From contig CM042697.1 of NCBI GenBank assembly GCA_023614405.1, positions 300,538,954 through 300,602,953 of the forward strand: a stretch of 64,000 nt of DNA, given 5' to 3'. Of this stretch, positions 1 to 9,998 are shown in pieces; position 1 is the first letter of the stretch; each line of letters begins with the position of its first letter. Source of the stretch: Avena insularis. Lineage: Eukaryota > Streptophyta > Magnoliopsida > Poales > Poaceae. The position numbers and the translations under genes were made by a program. The notes below the pieces were generated by a model. The model saw nothing but the letters and a program-made list of their open reading frames with translations. It did no database searches and was not told the origin of the DNA.

Positions 1-368
1 TTGGGTTCACTTTTACTTGGTCTAGCAAGGGGTGAAAATAATTGGATTTGTTTCTGTTAGAAATCTTGAACTAGAAACACTCAAAGTGGTCTAGTGAACA
101 AGTTTGGCAAAAATGATCATTAGCTCATATTGTTTACACTTGAATTTCTACTGATTTGATTCTGCTTGGAAATGATTTAGATGATGTTTTTTCATCTTTA
201 AACCAATCATTGCTATTCATAACAATCAAAAAAGTCCATACAAGCATTCATGCATTCATCAGATACACACATGCATTCATATTGATTTAATTAACAAAAG
301 TTTTTGTTAACCCTAAATTTGGGTGATTGGAACTTGATAACCTTGATTAATATTTTTGGGATGTTACA
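1..368 (-). repeat. Element A 3' LTR, U3 end (cut by window edge)
   Basis: Positions 1-368 match 46335-46689 almost base for base and end in the same GGGATGTTACA, the reverse complement of the LTR start TGTAACATCCC. Only about one tenth of the ~3.7 kb LTR is inside the window. Confidence 0.9.
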
Positions 369-370
369 AA

Positions 371-382
371 CCTTCCCCCTTA
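371..382 (-). other. Polypurine tract of element A
   Basis: Read on the minus strand this is TAAGGGGGAAGG, two bases before the LTR start TGTAACATCCC. It is the expected plus-strand priming site for reverse transcription and fixes the element's orientation. Confidence 0.8.
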
Positions 383-1068
383 AACAAAATATTGTCTTGA
401 TATTTTAAAAAATGAAAAATAGGATTTAATGAGATCTAGAAACTCATTCCTAATGTAATCTTCTCGCTCCCAGGTAGCTTCTTCTTCAGTGTGGTTACTC
501 CACTGGATCTTGAGAAACTTGATACTCCGGGTCCTGGTGGTTCTGAAGGCTTCTTCCAAAATACGAATGGGTAATTCAGGATATGTTAGGTCATCGTTGA
601 TCTCTATGGTTCTGTGATCAATATTCTTCAAAACTTCGGTCTTCTCCGGGACTTCTAGGCATTTGCGAAGTAATGATATATGAAACACATTATGCATGGC
701 TGACATCTCCTCTGGCAGTTCCACTTGATATGATACTTTTCCTTAGAACTTCAAAATCTCGAAGGGTCCGATATATCTGGGGGCAAGCTTTCCTTTGAGG
801 TGGAAACGTTGCATTCCCTTCAAAGGTGATACTTTGAGATACACAAAATCTCCGATATTGAAGGCTAGGTCTCGACGTCTCTTGTTGGCATAACTCTTCT
901 GTCTAGATTGGGTGGTCTTGAGGTGCTCACGGATCTTGTGAACTTTCTCTTCATCTTCTCTTAAGATGTCGGGTCCGAAAATATGACTCTCTCCTACTTC
1001 TGACCAATTCAAAGGGGCACAACACTTCCTTCCATACATGAATTCAAATGGGGCCATTTGCAAACTGG
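380..1068 (-). pseudogene. Element A integrase C-terminus and chromodomain-like end
   Basis: This is the last part of pol. From 1063 to 743 it reads the target-binding end of gypsy integrase (PFEFMYGRK near the start, then a KSYANKRRRDL block and GDFVYLKVSP, ending LAPRYIGPFEI). A TAA near 740-742 interrupts it in frame. From 724 to 380 it continues with HNVFHISLLRK and ends with a chromodomain-like block (KIQWSNHTEEEATWERED). In chromoviruses this end binds chromatin and steers integration (family knowledge). The 5' side is separated from the integrase core by insertion D; joining 1073 to 3878 after removing one TSD copy restores the reading across the break. Confidence 0.85.
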
Positions 1069-1073
1069 CTTGG

Positions 1074-1615
1074 TGACATGGTTATACCCTGCGGGTACCC
1101 GATGTTAGCCTACCTGGTCCAGCCCGAAGGAAGGCCCACTCGACGATCTACCGAGGTCCATGACGCTCATGACGGTTTGGCTGGTACGAAGCCATGTGGA
1201 CACGGACTCTCAAACGTACAAGACAAGGAAATCTCAAGACTAGAGTTTGAATACAACTTGTAACCTACTCGTATTGGCACCCGAGACCTAGCCTCCCCAT
1301 ATATAAAGGCTAGGAGGGTCCAACGATAAGGGCACGACCTAATCTCTCCACCCACAATAGACCTAGATCTCTCGACTCATACTTTCGCACACGCATCCAT
1401 GCCAGATCGAATCTGCACACCTTGTAACCTTCGGTTCCGCCGTAATCAAAGAGCAGACAAGCAGGAGTAGGGTTTTCCCTCCGGGGGCCTGAACCTGGGT
1501 AAATCTTGTGTCCCCTGGTTGCTTGTCTGTTAACCGTGCCACGATCTCCAGCATCCCCATCTTCTCCAAAACCCAAGTCCATAACAATGGGCATTGATGA
1601 GATTAAACCTCGTCA
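1074..1615 (+). repeat. Element D 5' LTR
   Basis: This 542-bp direct repeat of 3335-3872 begins TGACATGG and ends CGTCA. A TATA-like CCCCATATATAAAGG occurs near 1295-1309, so transcription would start roughly 30 bp further on. Only scattered base differences separate the two LTRs, plus a short indel region near 1415-1460. Confidence 0.92.
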
Positions 1616-1617
1616 AT

Positions 1618-1633
1618 TGGCGCCGTCCGTGGG
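1618..1633 (+). other. Primer-binding site of element D
   Basis: TGGCGCCGTCCGTGGG begins two bases after the LTR. TGGCGCCG is the usual start of grass gypsy primer sites that are complementary to a tRNA 3' end. Confidence 0.7.
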
Positions 1634-3334
1634 CGACGGAGAATCACCTCCTCTTCGGCGCTTTCGACTTCACTGCCCACTCGCCGGCCACCATGAAGGA
1701 TTTCGAGCCCGTAGGCGACGGACTCGAAATCTTGTTCGGGAGCTTCTGCTTCCAGGTGGGACAAAACTGGCACCCTCCGCCTCCCTGAGCGGGTGCCCGT
1801 ACCTTCAATCAGGCCTGCTTCGTGGGCTCCACACCCCGTGCTACGCACGTAACCATCAACAGATGAGTTCTACAGTAGCAGCAGCTGCAACTCCGATCTA
1901 TGCGATCCACCTTCGGATGAAGGGACCTACGGTTCCGGATCCAAAAGCTGCGGCAGCAGCCAACTAATCTGCAGGCGCCGTCTGTATCTTCGACTCCCGC
2001 GACCCGTTCACCTCATCGACAACAAACAAAGCTAAGTTCTCCTCTACTTAGAGATGATTCTTTTATTTTTAACTCGCACTCGAAACACTCGGGGGCTGCG
2101 CCCTCTTCGAGTAACCTAATGTGCCATCGGCTCCACACACTCGAAACACTCTGGGGCTGCGCCCTCTTCGAGTAACCTAATGTGCCATCGGCTCCACGCA
2201 CTCGAGCACCTCGAACGCGACAGCCCGAGTAGCTGATTCTGCCAGATCGTCGAATCCTTGAACTCCGAGTGCCTCGGCAAGGTACTGAGACTAAGGGTAA
2301 TCAGGCTAACGAAAAGGCCTAGCATACAGTGCAAAAGTGTCTGACTCGATCGGCACCAGAATCTTACTATACAAGCCGACAGGCAAATATTCTTTACAAG
2401 ATACAAGTACTTCACAACTTTTTATGTTTTCTACAGCTTACAAGGATGTCGACTGCGTCGAACTATTCTATCGGGTCCTCCAACAGGAGTCGACAAAGCA
2501 ACTGGCTACGCCATAAACTCAAGGCCCGAGTCGAAACCCTCCTCGGATGGTTGCATCGCTTGATGCTACATAAGCGCGATGCTGACTATGTACCCGACCG
2601 AAGCAACGGCATCGACTTCATCCGCAACGTCGAGTCCTTCCGGCTAAAATGCCGCATCACTCCACTACGTTGACTCCTGGCTCCTTATGCGTGAGACCCT
2701 GACTCGATGCACTTTCGGGTCAGTGGTTTTTCCTCGCATGAGTCTCTACTCGAGTCTGCGACTCGACTAGACACCCGGGATACTCTCGCTGGTCGCACAC
2801 CGATGTACTTCCGGGTCATGTGCGCCCATGAGATTGTCGAACGCGCTACAAGATACAATACTCGAGTTTACGCCCGAGTCACGACTCCGCCGACACTTTC
2901 GGGCTACTCAAACCGGGCTGATCGCGCACACACAAGATCTTCGAGTCCTACGCCGAGTCTACGACTCCACTACGGACTTGGGGGCTACTCCCATAGGGAG
3001 GATTGATTCAAGCATCCGAAGAAAAAATTGTGTCCTACGGACCTGAAGCAAACAACGGCTGAATTAAAGTCTACGCCGAGTCACGACTCAAAGCAGACAC
3101 TTTCGGGTTACTCCCATAGGGAGCGCTGGTCGCGCACCCTATAGTCTATTGTGTTGACTACGTCCATGATATCAATTCCTTTACAACAGCCGAACAAATT
3201 CAGCTGACCCGATGAACTTCCGGGTGAAGTGCTTCGCACTCGACACAACTTTCGACTCTGACATCCAAATACAAGGTTCAAGACAACTAAGTCTCCACCC
3301 GAATCTACGTTTCGGATGGACACTCAGGGGCTAC
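1634..3334 (+). other. Element D internal region, apparently non-coding
   Basis: Short open frames occur here, but none shows a zinc knuckle, protease, RT or integrase motif. The region contains a 61-bp tandem repeat at 2077-2204 and several copies of a GGGGCTAC/TTTCGGG(C/T)TACT motif (near 2903, 2980, 3098 and 3327). The last copy forms the purine-rich tract next to the right LTR, near 3322-3334. Confidence 0.7.
2077..2204 (+). repeat. 61-bp tandem repeat, two copies plus a partial third
   Basis: CACTCGAAACACTC recurs at 2077 and 2138, and CACTCGA starts again at 2199, giving an exact 61-bp period. Each unit carries GGGGCTGCGCCCTCTTCGAG and a GTGCCATCGGCTCCA tail. Confidence 0.9.
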
Positions 3335-3872
3335 TGACATGGTTATACCCTGCGGGTACCCGATGTTAGCCTACCTGGTCCAGCCCGAAGGAAGGCCCAC
3401 TCGACGATCTACCGAGGTCCATGACGCTCATGACGGTTCGGCTGGTACGAAGCCATGTGGACATGGAATCTCAAACGTACAAGACAAGGAAATCTCAAGA
3501 CTAGAGTTTGAATACAACTTGTAACCTACTCGTATTGGCACCCGAGACCTAGCCTCCCCATATATAAAGGCTAGGAGGGTCCAACGAGAAGGGCACGACC
3601 TAATCTCTCCACCCACAATAGACCTAGATCTCTCGACTCATACTTTCGCACACGCATCCACGCCAGATCGAATCAGGCACTCAGAACCTTCTGGTTCACC
3701 GTAATCAAAGAGCGCAAGCGTGAGTAGGGTTTTCCCTCCGGGGGCCTGAACCTGGGTAAAGCTTGTGTCCCCTGGTTGCTTGTCTGTTAACCGTGCCACG
3801 ATCTCCAGCATCCCCATCTTCTCCAAAACCCAAGTCCATAACAATGGGCATTGACGAGATTAAACCTCGTCA
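3335..3872 (+). repeat. Element D 3' LTR
   Basis: Direct repeat of 1074-1615, 538 bp, with the same TG and CA termini. The TSD CTTGG follows immediately and element A integrase resumes at 3878. Confidence 0.92.
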
Positions 3873-3877
3873 CTTGG

Positions 3878-4500
3878 TAACTGTTGTTGTATGAAAATTC
3901 TGCGAAAGGCAGACAGTCTTCCCATTTAGATCCATATTCTAACACACAAGCTCTCAATATATCTTTGAGTATTTGATTTACTTGATTCGTTTGTCCATCA
4001 GTTCGAGGGTGATAAGCTATGCTGAAATCTAGTCGGGTTTCTAATCCTTCTTGGACTTCCTTCCAAAATCTCGAGGTAAACTGGGTTCCTTGATCCGACA
4101 CAATGTTCTTGGGGACTCCATGCAAACTGACTATTCTAGCAATGTACAACTCTGCTAGCTTTGAACTCTGATAAGTGGTCTTGACGGGTAAGAAATGCGC
4201 TACTTTGGACAGTCTATCTACTATAACCAAAATAGAGTCATTTCCCCTACTAGATGTAGGCAAACCGGTGATAAAATCCATTCCAACGGAATCCCATTTC
4301 CATGTCGGAATCTGCAATGGTTGCAAAAGTCCTGCGGGTCTCCGATGTCCTGCCTTGACTCTCTGATAGATATCACATTTGGCTATGTAGCTTAATATTT
4401 CTCTCTTCATCTTATGCCACCAAAATTGCTCCTTCAAATCCTGATACATCTTCGTTCCTCCGGGGTGGATAGAATAAAGCGTATCATGGGCTTCTTTCAA
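3878..4500 (-). pseudogene. Element A integrase: zinc-binding and catalytic core
   Basis: Integrase inserts retrotransposon cDNA into the genome. The zinc-binding domain reads from 4500 (HPGGTKM, FWWHKM, then C-x2-Y where C-x2-C is expected: CDIYQ). The core follows with the first Asp in GMDFITGLP and the second in IVSDQGTQF. The catalytic Glu should come 36 residues after the second Asp, but that position is Asn (DGQTNQVNQ). A zinc ligand and a catalytic residue are therefore both lost. The reading ends in FAEFSYNNSYQ and is cut by element D. An in-frame TAA just upstream (about 4506) separates it from the RNase H part. Confidence 0.9.
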
Positions 4501-4506
4501 AATAGC

Positions 4507-5279
4507 TTACTTCAATTCTGAATCTGCTGGTACACAAATACTTCCTTTGTACCACAAAACTCCTTCATCCACGGTGAATCCGGGTACCTTCCCTATAGCG
4601 ATATGACATTTGATTTCGTCGATAGTAGCATTTCCTTTCTGCACCTCCTTGATCTGACTAATCAAAGTGGGTTGAAGTTCTATGCTAGTCAAAAATCCTT
4701 CACTTACTAACTCCATTCTGAAATCTTCCAACTCCTTGTGCAAACATGGTTGCTCCTTCAGAATCATGGAGTTCAAGCAACACAGCAATATGCTAAGGGC
4801 ATCTGCTACCACATTGGCTTTACCGGGGTGATAGGGAATGTCAAGATCATAGTCCTTGATCAGATCTATCCATCTCCTTTGCCTCATATTCAGCTCCTTC
4901 TAATGTTCAAGCTACTTCAGGCTCTTGTGATCCAAATAAATCACACAACGATTTCCCATGAGGTATTGCCGCCATGTATTCAAGGCTAAAACTACAACTG
5001 CTAGTTCAAGGTCATGGGTACGGTAATTCTGTTCATGTTGCTTCAGTTGTCGGGATAAATAAGATATGACTTTTCCTTCTTGCATCAACACACATCCAAG
5101 ACCGATCTTGGATGCGTCACAAAACACATCAAAAGGCTTCGTTATATTCAACATGATCAATATTGGTGCTGAGATCAATCTCTTCTTAATCTCTTGAAAA
5201 CTTGCTACACATTTTTTAGTCCATTCAAACTTCTTATCTTTCTTCAACAATTGGGTCATGGGTCTTGTGATGCTCGAAA
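4507..5279 (-). pseudogene. Element A RT end, RNase H and linker
   Basis: From 5279 the frame reads the end of RT ([14 protein letters not shown]) and then RNase H, which removes the RNA strand during reverse transcription. Its acidic residues appear kept: FCDAS, the Glu in THDLELAVV and the Asp in YLDHKSLK. Two stops lie between about 4890 and 4911, then the frame resumes with [15 protein letters not shown] and [13 protein letters not shown], the usual RNase H-integrase linker. It ends at a TAA near 4506. The upstream half of RT lies beyond the two LTR insertions, at 9968-9993 and 20028-20610. Confidence 0.88.
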
Positions 5280-6729
5280 ATCCTTGTAAGACCCCACCTT
5301 TATAAAGGTAAAGGTCCCTGTGATTGCAATGTTAGTCCCTGGATCAATTGCTAGCATCCACAGTTTAAGATGAAGTACATAGAAACAAAGGTCATTATTA
5401 CATCGTCATTCTAGAGATAACATAGTCTTTTACAACTCCATAGCCATACTAGTACAAGAGTTCAACATAACAAAATAAAGTAAAGTCTTCATCTTCATGT
5501 GCCACAGGCAAACATGTTGAATGTAGACTCATAACCCTAATCCTCATCAGAGTAACCTGCAACATCACAAGTTATAGCCACAGTGGGTCAATACATTGGA
5601 ATAGTATTGGCAAGTGATACCTTAGTAGAATAATAGTTTCTAGCTTCTATATGAATTTGGCTAAGTGTAGCTTAGGCTTGCTTTGCTCAAAATAGGTTTT
5701 ACCTATCAGTTGAAAACACTAAGTTTTTGTTTGACAAAAACTCCCAAGGCATCAACCGATGAACATTGGTGATCCTTTACCCTTGTTCAACCACAAGTTT
5801 TAACTTAGAAATTGGGATGAGGAGATCTTAGATAGCTTCCATGTCTTGATGCTCAAATTGTCCATTTCCGGGGACACGGCTAAGTACTTAGATTCTTCCT
5901 TCTCGAGAGGTGGTGCACTTTCCCCACAAGACTCGACATGCATCGAGACAAGATCTTTCAGAAGCCTTCCCTTAGACCAAATGGACGCGTTCCAAACCTA
6001 TCACCCCTACCACATTCTATCCATTTGGCTAAGTTATTGCAACCTATATGATCCAAACAGAGCCCATATTGCCAAGTAGCTGCACTAGAAGCTTCTTAAC
6101 ATATGGCATCTCAAATCCCTTTGTTCCTTGGTGGCATTCCACAAGTGAGATACACAGGTTAGGCCATGGAAATGGGGCCCTGGTAACCACTCAACAAAAA
6201 TCCATCCATGCAATTACCATTCCACCCAGGTGTTTCATTCACTTAGTTGTTTTATTAAGCAAAAACATAAGTCAAAGACTTAGCAACATTTTCCATAGCA
6301 TGTATATAATCCACCCTTGTTTGCTACTAGCTAGGCTAAGCATGGCAATATAGCAAGTATCTTTACTTAGATAAAATTCTAACAAGTCTACAAATACTAG
6401 GATTTCCCAAGCATAGCATATAGATACTTAGCAAAAACATCATGCAAGCCCTATACAAAATATCACTAAAGCATAGTCAAAATATCAGGACAAAAATATG
6501 AAGCACCACTTGCCTTTTAGTAGAGAATAAGTTCACTTCTTTATCTTGCAATTGTCACACTCTTCAAAGTTCACTACAATTCAATCAAGGCACAAATTCA
6601 ATCTAACATTCAAACAATTCACCACATAAAATAATGAAAACAAAGCAATGCATGCAAGCATGCAAAAGATTGTTTTATTTGGAAATGTGGTTTCTAATAG
6701 GATATAAACATTTTAAAATGCCTATTGGT

Positions 6730-7290
6730 CATTTATAAAAGTGGCAAAACCATTTAAAATCAAGTTAGTGAAAATGGCCATTTAAATCTTTTTTTTTGTT
6801 TTGCTAGAATGATTTAAATCAAAGTAATAATTTCTAGTATTTGCCAAATATGATTTTAAACACAAATAATTATGTTTATGGTCAAAGTGTTTTAAAACAA
6901 ATCCATTTACAAAAGGTTTCACTCAAAATCATTTTTTAAATCAAAGCAACATTTTATTTTACTAGAAATGACTTTATTCAAAGGAATAATTTTCTATGGT
7001 TAATAAAATGTATTTTAAAATCCAAAACATAGTGGTTTAGGGTCAGAGAGTTTAAATCAAACCATTTGCAAAAGGCTTTACTCAAAAATTATTTTTAAAA
7101 CATAATCAACAATTTTTGTTTTACTATAAATGCTTGTATTCAAGGAATAATTCCTTAGTGTCACAAAATATACTTTTAAATCCAAAAGTTGGTTTTTATG
7201 GTCAGTATGTTCAAAACAAAAAAATTGCAAAAGATTTTACTCAAAAATCATTTCTAGAATAATTTTTATACTGTAAATAAGACTAGAAAT
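6730..7290. repeat. 159-bp degenerate tandem array inside the solo LTR
   Basis: Three to four diverged units share blocks such as ATTTACAAAAGGTTTCACTC, TTTGCAAAAGGCTTTACTC and TTGCAAAAGATTTTACTC. Equivalent anchor bases fall at about 6907, 7066 and 7225, a period of 159 bp. A GGTCAGNNNGTT block precedes each anchor. Confidence 0.8.
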
Positions 7291-8699
7291 TTTTCTGTAA
7301 AAACAACCAATTTTCCAGAAGAAAAATGCTAAACTAAGGGCATGGTTGCAAAGGTTTCGTTTTGCTGATTCCATTGATATAAAGTTTACAAATTTTGGAT
7401 GTGTGGATCAAAAGTTATGGAATTTACAAATTAAAACAACTAATAGGATAGTTTTTGTTTTTAAAAGATCAGGCAGTCCACGTGTCTTGTTGCTATTGGT
7501 CTGTACCGCTTCGTCTGGATCGAGCATCGTGGGCTATTGGATCTAAAGTGAATCGCACGAAACAGATTGATTCGTACCCCTTCGTTTAGTGATTCTATCG
7601 CATCACTTGGATCGGAATCCAATGGCTCGCATCTACTGGTCATTTACTGGCGGCGCTGGTGATGGTAGATGGCGGAGGCACGCAAGGGAAGAACTGTTTC
7701 GGAGAAACTAGGATGAACGGGAGAGGGAGAAGGGGTTTACCAGACTCACCGTGGCGTGAACAAGCTCAACGTTGTCATGGAATGTCCAGGGGCGCACGGG
7801 AGCGAAGGGGATTGCTCGTCGGAGAAGCTTCTAGCGATGTGCACGCTCGGCCGGTGACATTGGCGAGGTTATGGTCCACGCTAGGGCAAGCAGAAGGTTG
7901 CGTTAGATTCTCATGGGGTTGGTGATCACACGCTTATCAACGAGAGGGAGAGCGAAAGACGGGGCTTACGGGGAAAGGTTGCCGGAGTTGATGAGTCGAT
8001 GATGGCTCTCTATTATAGTCGAAGCCGAGCTTCTGGGGCTTGCGCAGGCAAGTGGGAGGTACTGGAAGATGCGTAGGGAGGTGGGGAGCATGCTCGTGGA
8101 AACCAGGGACAGTGGGGGTGGCTGTTGTCGCCGGAATCGACGTTTAAGGCTCACCGTAGACAGTGGAGTGCAGCAAGCAATTCGGGCAGCCTAGGGGCCG
8201 AGAGGTGTGGGGGATTGAGGGGAATGAGAGAGGGGGAGGAGGCGATTAAGTACGCGTGGTCACTGGGCAGAATAAATCAGCCATTGATGCGAATTGATGA
8301 GCATTCATCGGTGACAGAAACTTCCAGGAAGGATTGGGGGCGAGGTTAGTACGGGGTTGACGATGATGAGGTGGCGCTTGTGGGTCCTGACTGTCAGTGA
8401 GTGGGTGGGTAGGTGAGTGAGTGAGAAAAACGGTTTGCGGGGAGGGGAGAGAGTGGGCTTGCTGCTGGGCTGGACTGGGCCTGGTTTGCTATGCTGGTTC
8501 TTTTCCATTTTTTTTATTCTGTTTCTTTTTCTTTTTCTTTTCTAATTATTCTGTTTTGAATTTATTCAAATGATTCAAACACTTGTTTGAATTCAAACTT
8601 TCCCAACTTTCAGTATGTTTTAATATTTTTTTAACAATGTATTTTAGAATCCATTTTTGGATATTATATTATATTCTTTTATGGTTTATTATTTATTTA

Positions 8700-9480
8700 A
8701 ATTAGACACTTGTCTTTATTTAAATAAGATTTTAAATATATTTTCAAACTTCTATTTGAATTCCAATTTTTACCAAACCTTTTTTAGTAGATTTTATTCA
8801 TTCATTAGTGCAAATAATTCACTTTGAATTATTTAAAATATTTTAATATGATTTAATGTTCATTTAAATTGGGCATTTGTCTTTATTTAAATGGATTTGA
8901 TGATGGTTCCAAACCATATAATTCTATTTAGTTAACCCTTTATTCTTTTTAAGTTAATTTGATAACTTCTAATCCATTTTGGGCAATTCCAATTATATTT
9001 CTCATGATTTAATTATTCCTTTTTATTAGGGAGTTTGTCTTCTTTTAAATAAATAGAATATGGTTTAATCCCATATAATTTTTATTTGAATATTATTTAT
9101 CCCTTTATTTTATTTGGATTATATTTATTCCATTTTCTTATGGATTTTAACTCAAGGTTTAAATTATCTTCCAAGTAAATTTCTTGGGATTTATTATTTA
9201 GGCAATTTGTCTTTATTTAAATAAAATTGGATATGGTTCAAAGCCCATATAGTTTTATTTAAATAATTCTTCTATTCCTTTTTATTATTCAATAAACTTT
9301 CATTTGTTTATGGATTTGACCAAGATATAATTCGGCTTTTAAATATTCCTTATTTATTTCTTTCTTTCTTTATTTTATAAAATCCATATATTTTTATTTA
9401 TAGGTCCAAAATTGGTGATTCCAATTTGTATGATTTTATTTAATATTTGTTTATCCTTTTAAATCCTTTTAGGATTACTT
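8700..9480. repeat. AT-rich ~165-bp degenerate tandem array in the solo LTR
   Basis: The motif TTTGTCTTTATTTAAATA or close variants starts near 8711, 8878, 9036 and 9208 (steps 167, 158 and 172). A second motif, CCATATAATTTTTATTT and variants, follows each at roughly constant distance (about 8917, 9080, 9247 and 9387). In the minus-strand LTR this lies near the U3 start. Confidence 0.7.
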
Positions 9481-9962
9481 GCTCAAGATTTGGTATGGAT
9501 TTTAGATAGGATCTTTATTAGTTTTGGAAATTTTATTTCCTTTTATCTTATTAATTTCATAAGTTCTTATCCATGCCTCCAAATTAAATGAAACCAATTT
9601 CTATGGTGTTATAATATTTTTGTTTATCATTTTTGATCATTTATGAATGTTTGTTGCTAAATTTTTATATGGATCAAATCCATAGTCTTAGGGAGATCTT
9701 GGAAATGATTTTCTTCCATTAGGGATTTAGGGTTTTGATTTAACTTATCCAAGTGTTTAAATTCCAAGATACATTCATTGATGAATGCATTTCACTTTAT
9801 TTGAAATGTTTTGGATTCCCTTTTAATCAAATTTGTTCAAGATAGGTTTTGGTGTTTCCATTTAGAAACAAAAATTTTCTTTTCGCCCTAAATTTCAACA
9901 ATTGTTTCTTTTGTTTATTTATTTTTCACATTTCAAAATTTGGAAAATTTTGGGATGTGACA

Positions 9963-9998
9963 ATCCTTCTACGAACTAGCGGTAATATCCTGCTAATC
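9963..9998 (-). pseudogene. Sliver of element A RT between two LTR insertions
   Basis: Counting each TSD once, these bases read GYYR-stop-FVEG on the minus strand. This is the conserved G-Y-Y-R-R-F stretch of gypsy RT and joins FLGLA on the right (20028 on) to GFSSITRP on the left (5279 down). It holds the right TSD of the solo LTR (ATCCT, 9963-9967) and the left TSD of element C (TAATC, 9994-9998), with 26 unique bases between. The stop replaces an expected Arg. Confidence 0.92.

Larger units (their letters stand above)
1074..3872 (+). mobile_element. Element D: small non-autonomous LTR retrotransposon, 2.8 kb
   Basis: Two near-identical LTRs (1074-1615 and 3335-3872) start TGACATGG and end CCTCGTCA. 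They flank 1.7 kb without a recognisable retrotransposon protein. A PBS-like site follows the left LTR and a purine-rich tract precedes the right LTR, so the element is on the plus strand. The 5-bp target duplication CTTGG lies at 1069-1073 and 3873-3877. It sits in the integrase gene of element A. With no gag or pol it must rely on proteins from a partner element. Confidence 0.93.
5285..9962 (-). mobile_element. Solo LTR (4.68 kb) of a C-related gypsy family
   Basis: On the minus strand it starts TGTCACATCCC (9962) and ends at 5285, where the plus strand reads TGTAAGACC. It is flanked by a perfect 5-bp duplication ATCCT (5280-5284 and 9963-9967). With no internal region it is a solo LTR, left by recombination between two LTRs of a former full element. 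Its left 300 bp and many internal blocks match the LTRs of element C (for example the CTAGCATCCACAG and GACACGGCTAAGTACTTAGAT stretches), but it is clearly more diverged. It interrupts the RT gene of element A. Confidence 0.93.

Noticed and set aside
1506..1967. 153-codon frame spanning LTR, PBS and interior of element D
   Set aside because: It runs through the LTR end and primer site, which cannot be coding in the full element, and has no recognisable motif.
2077..2204. CRISPR-like repeat array
   Set aside because: The units are direct tandem copies without unique spacers, inside a plant retrotransposon.
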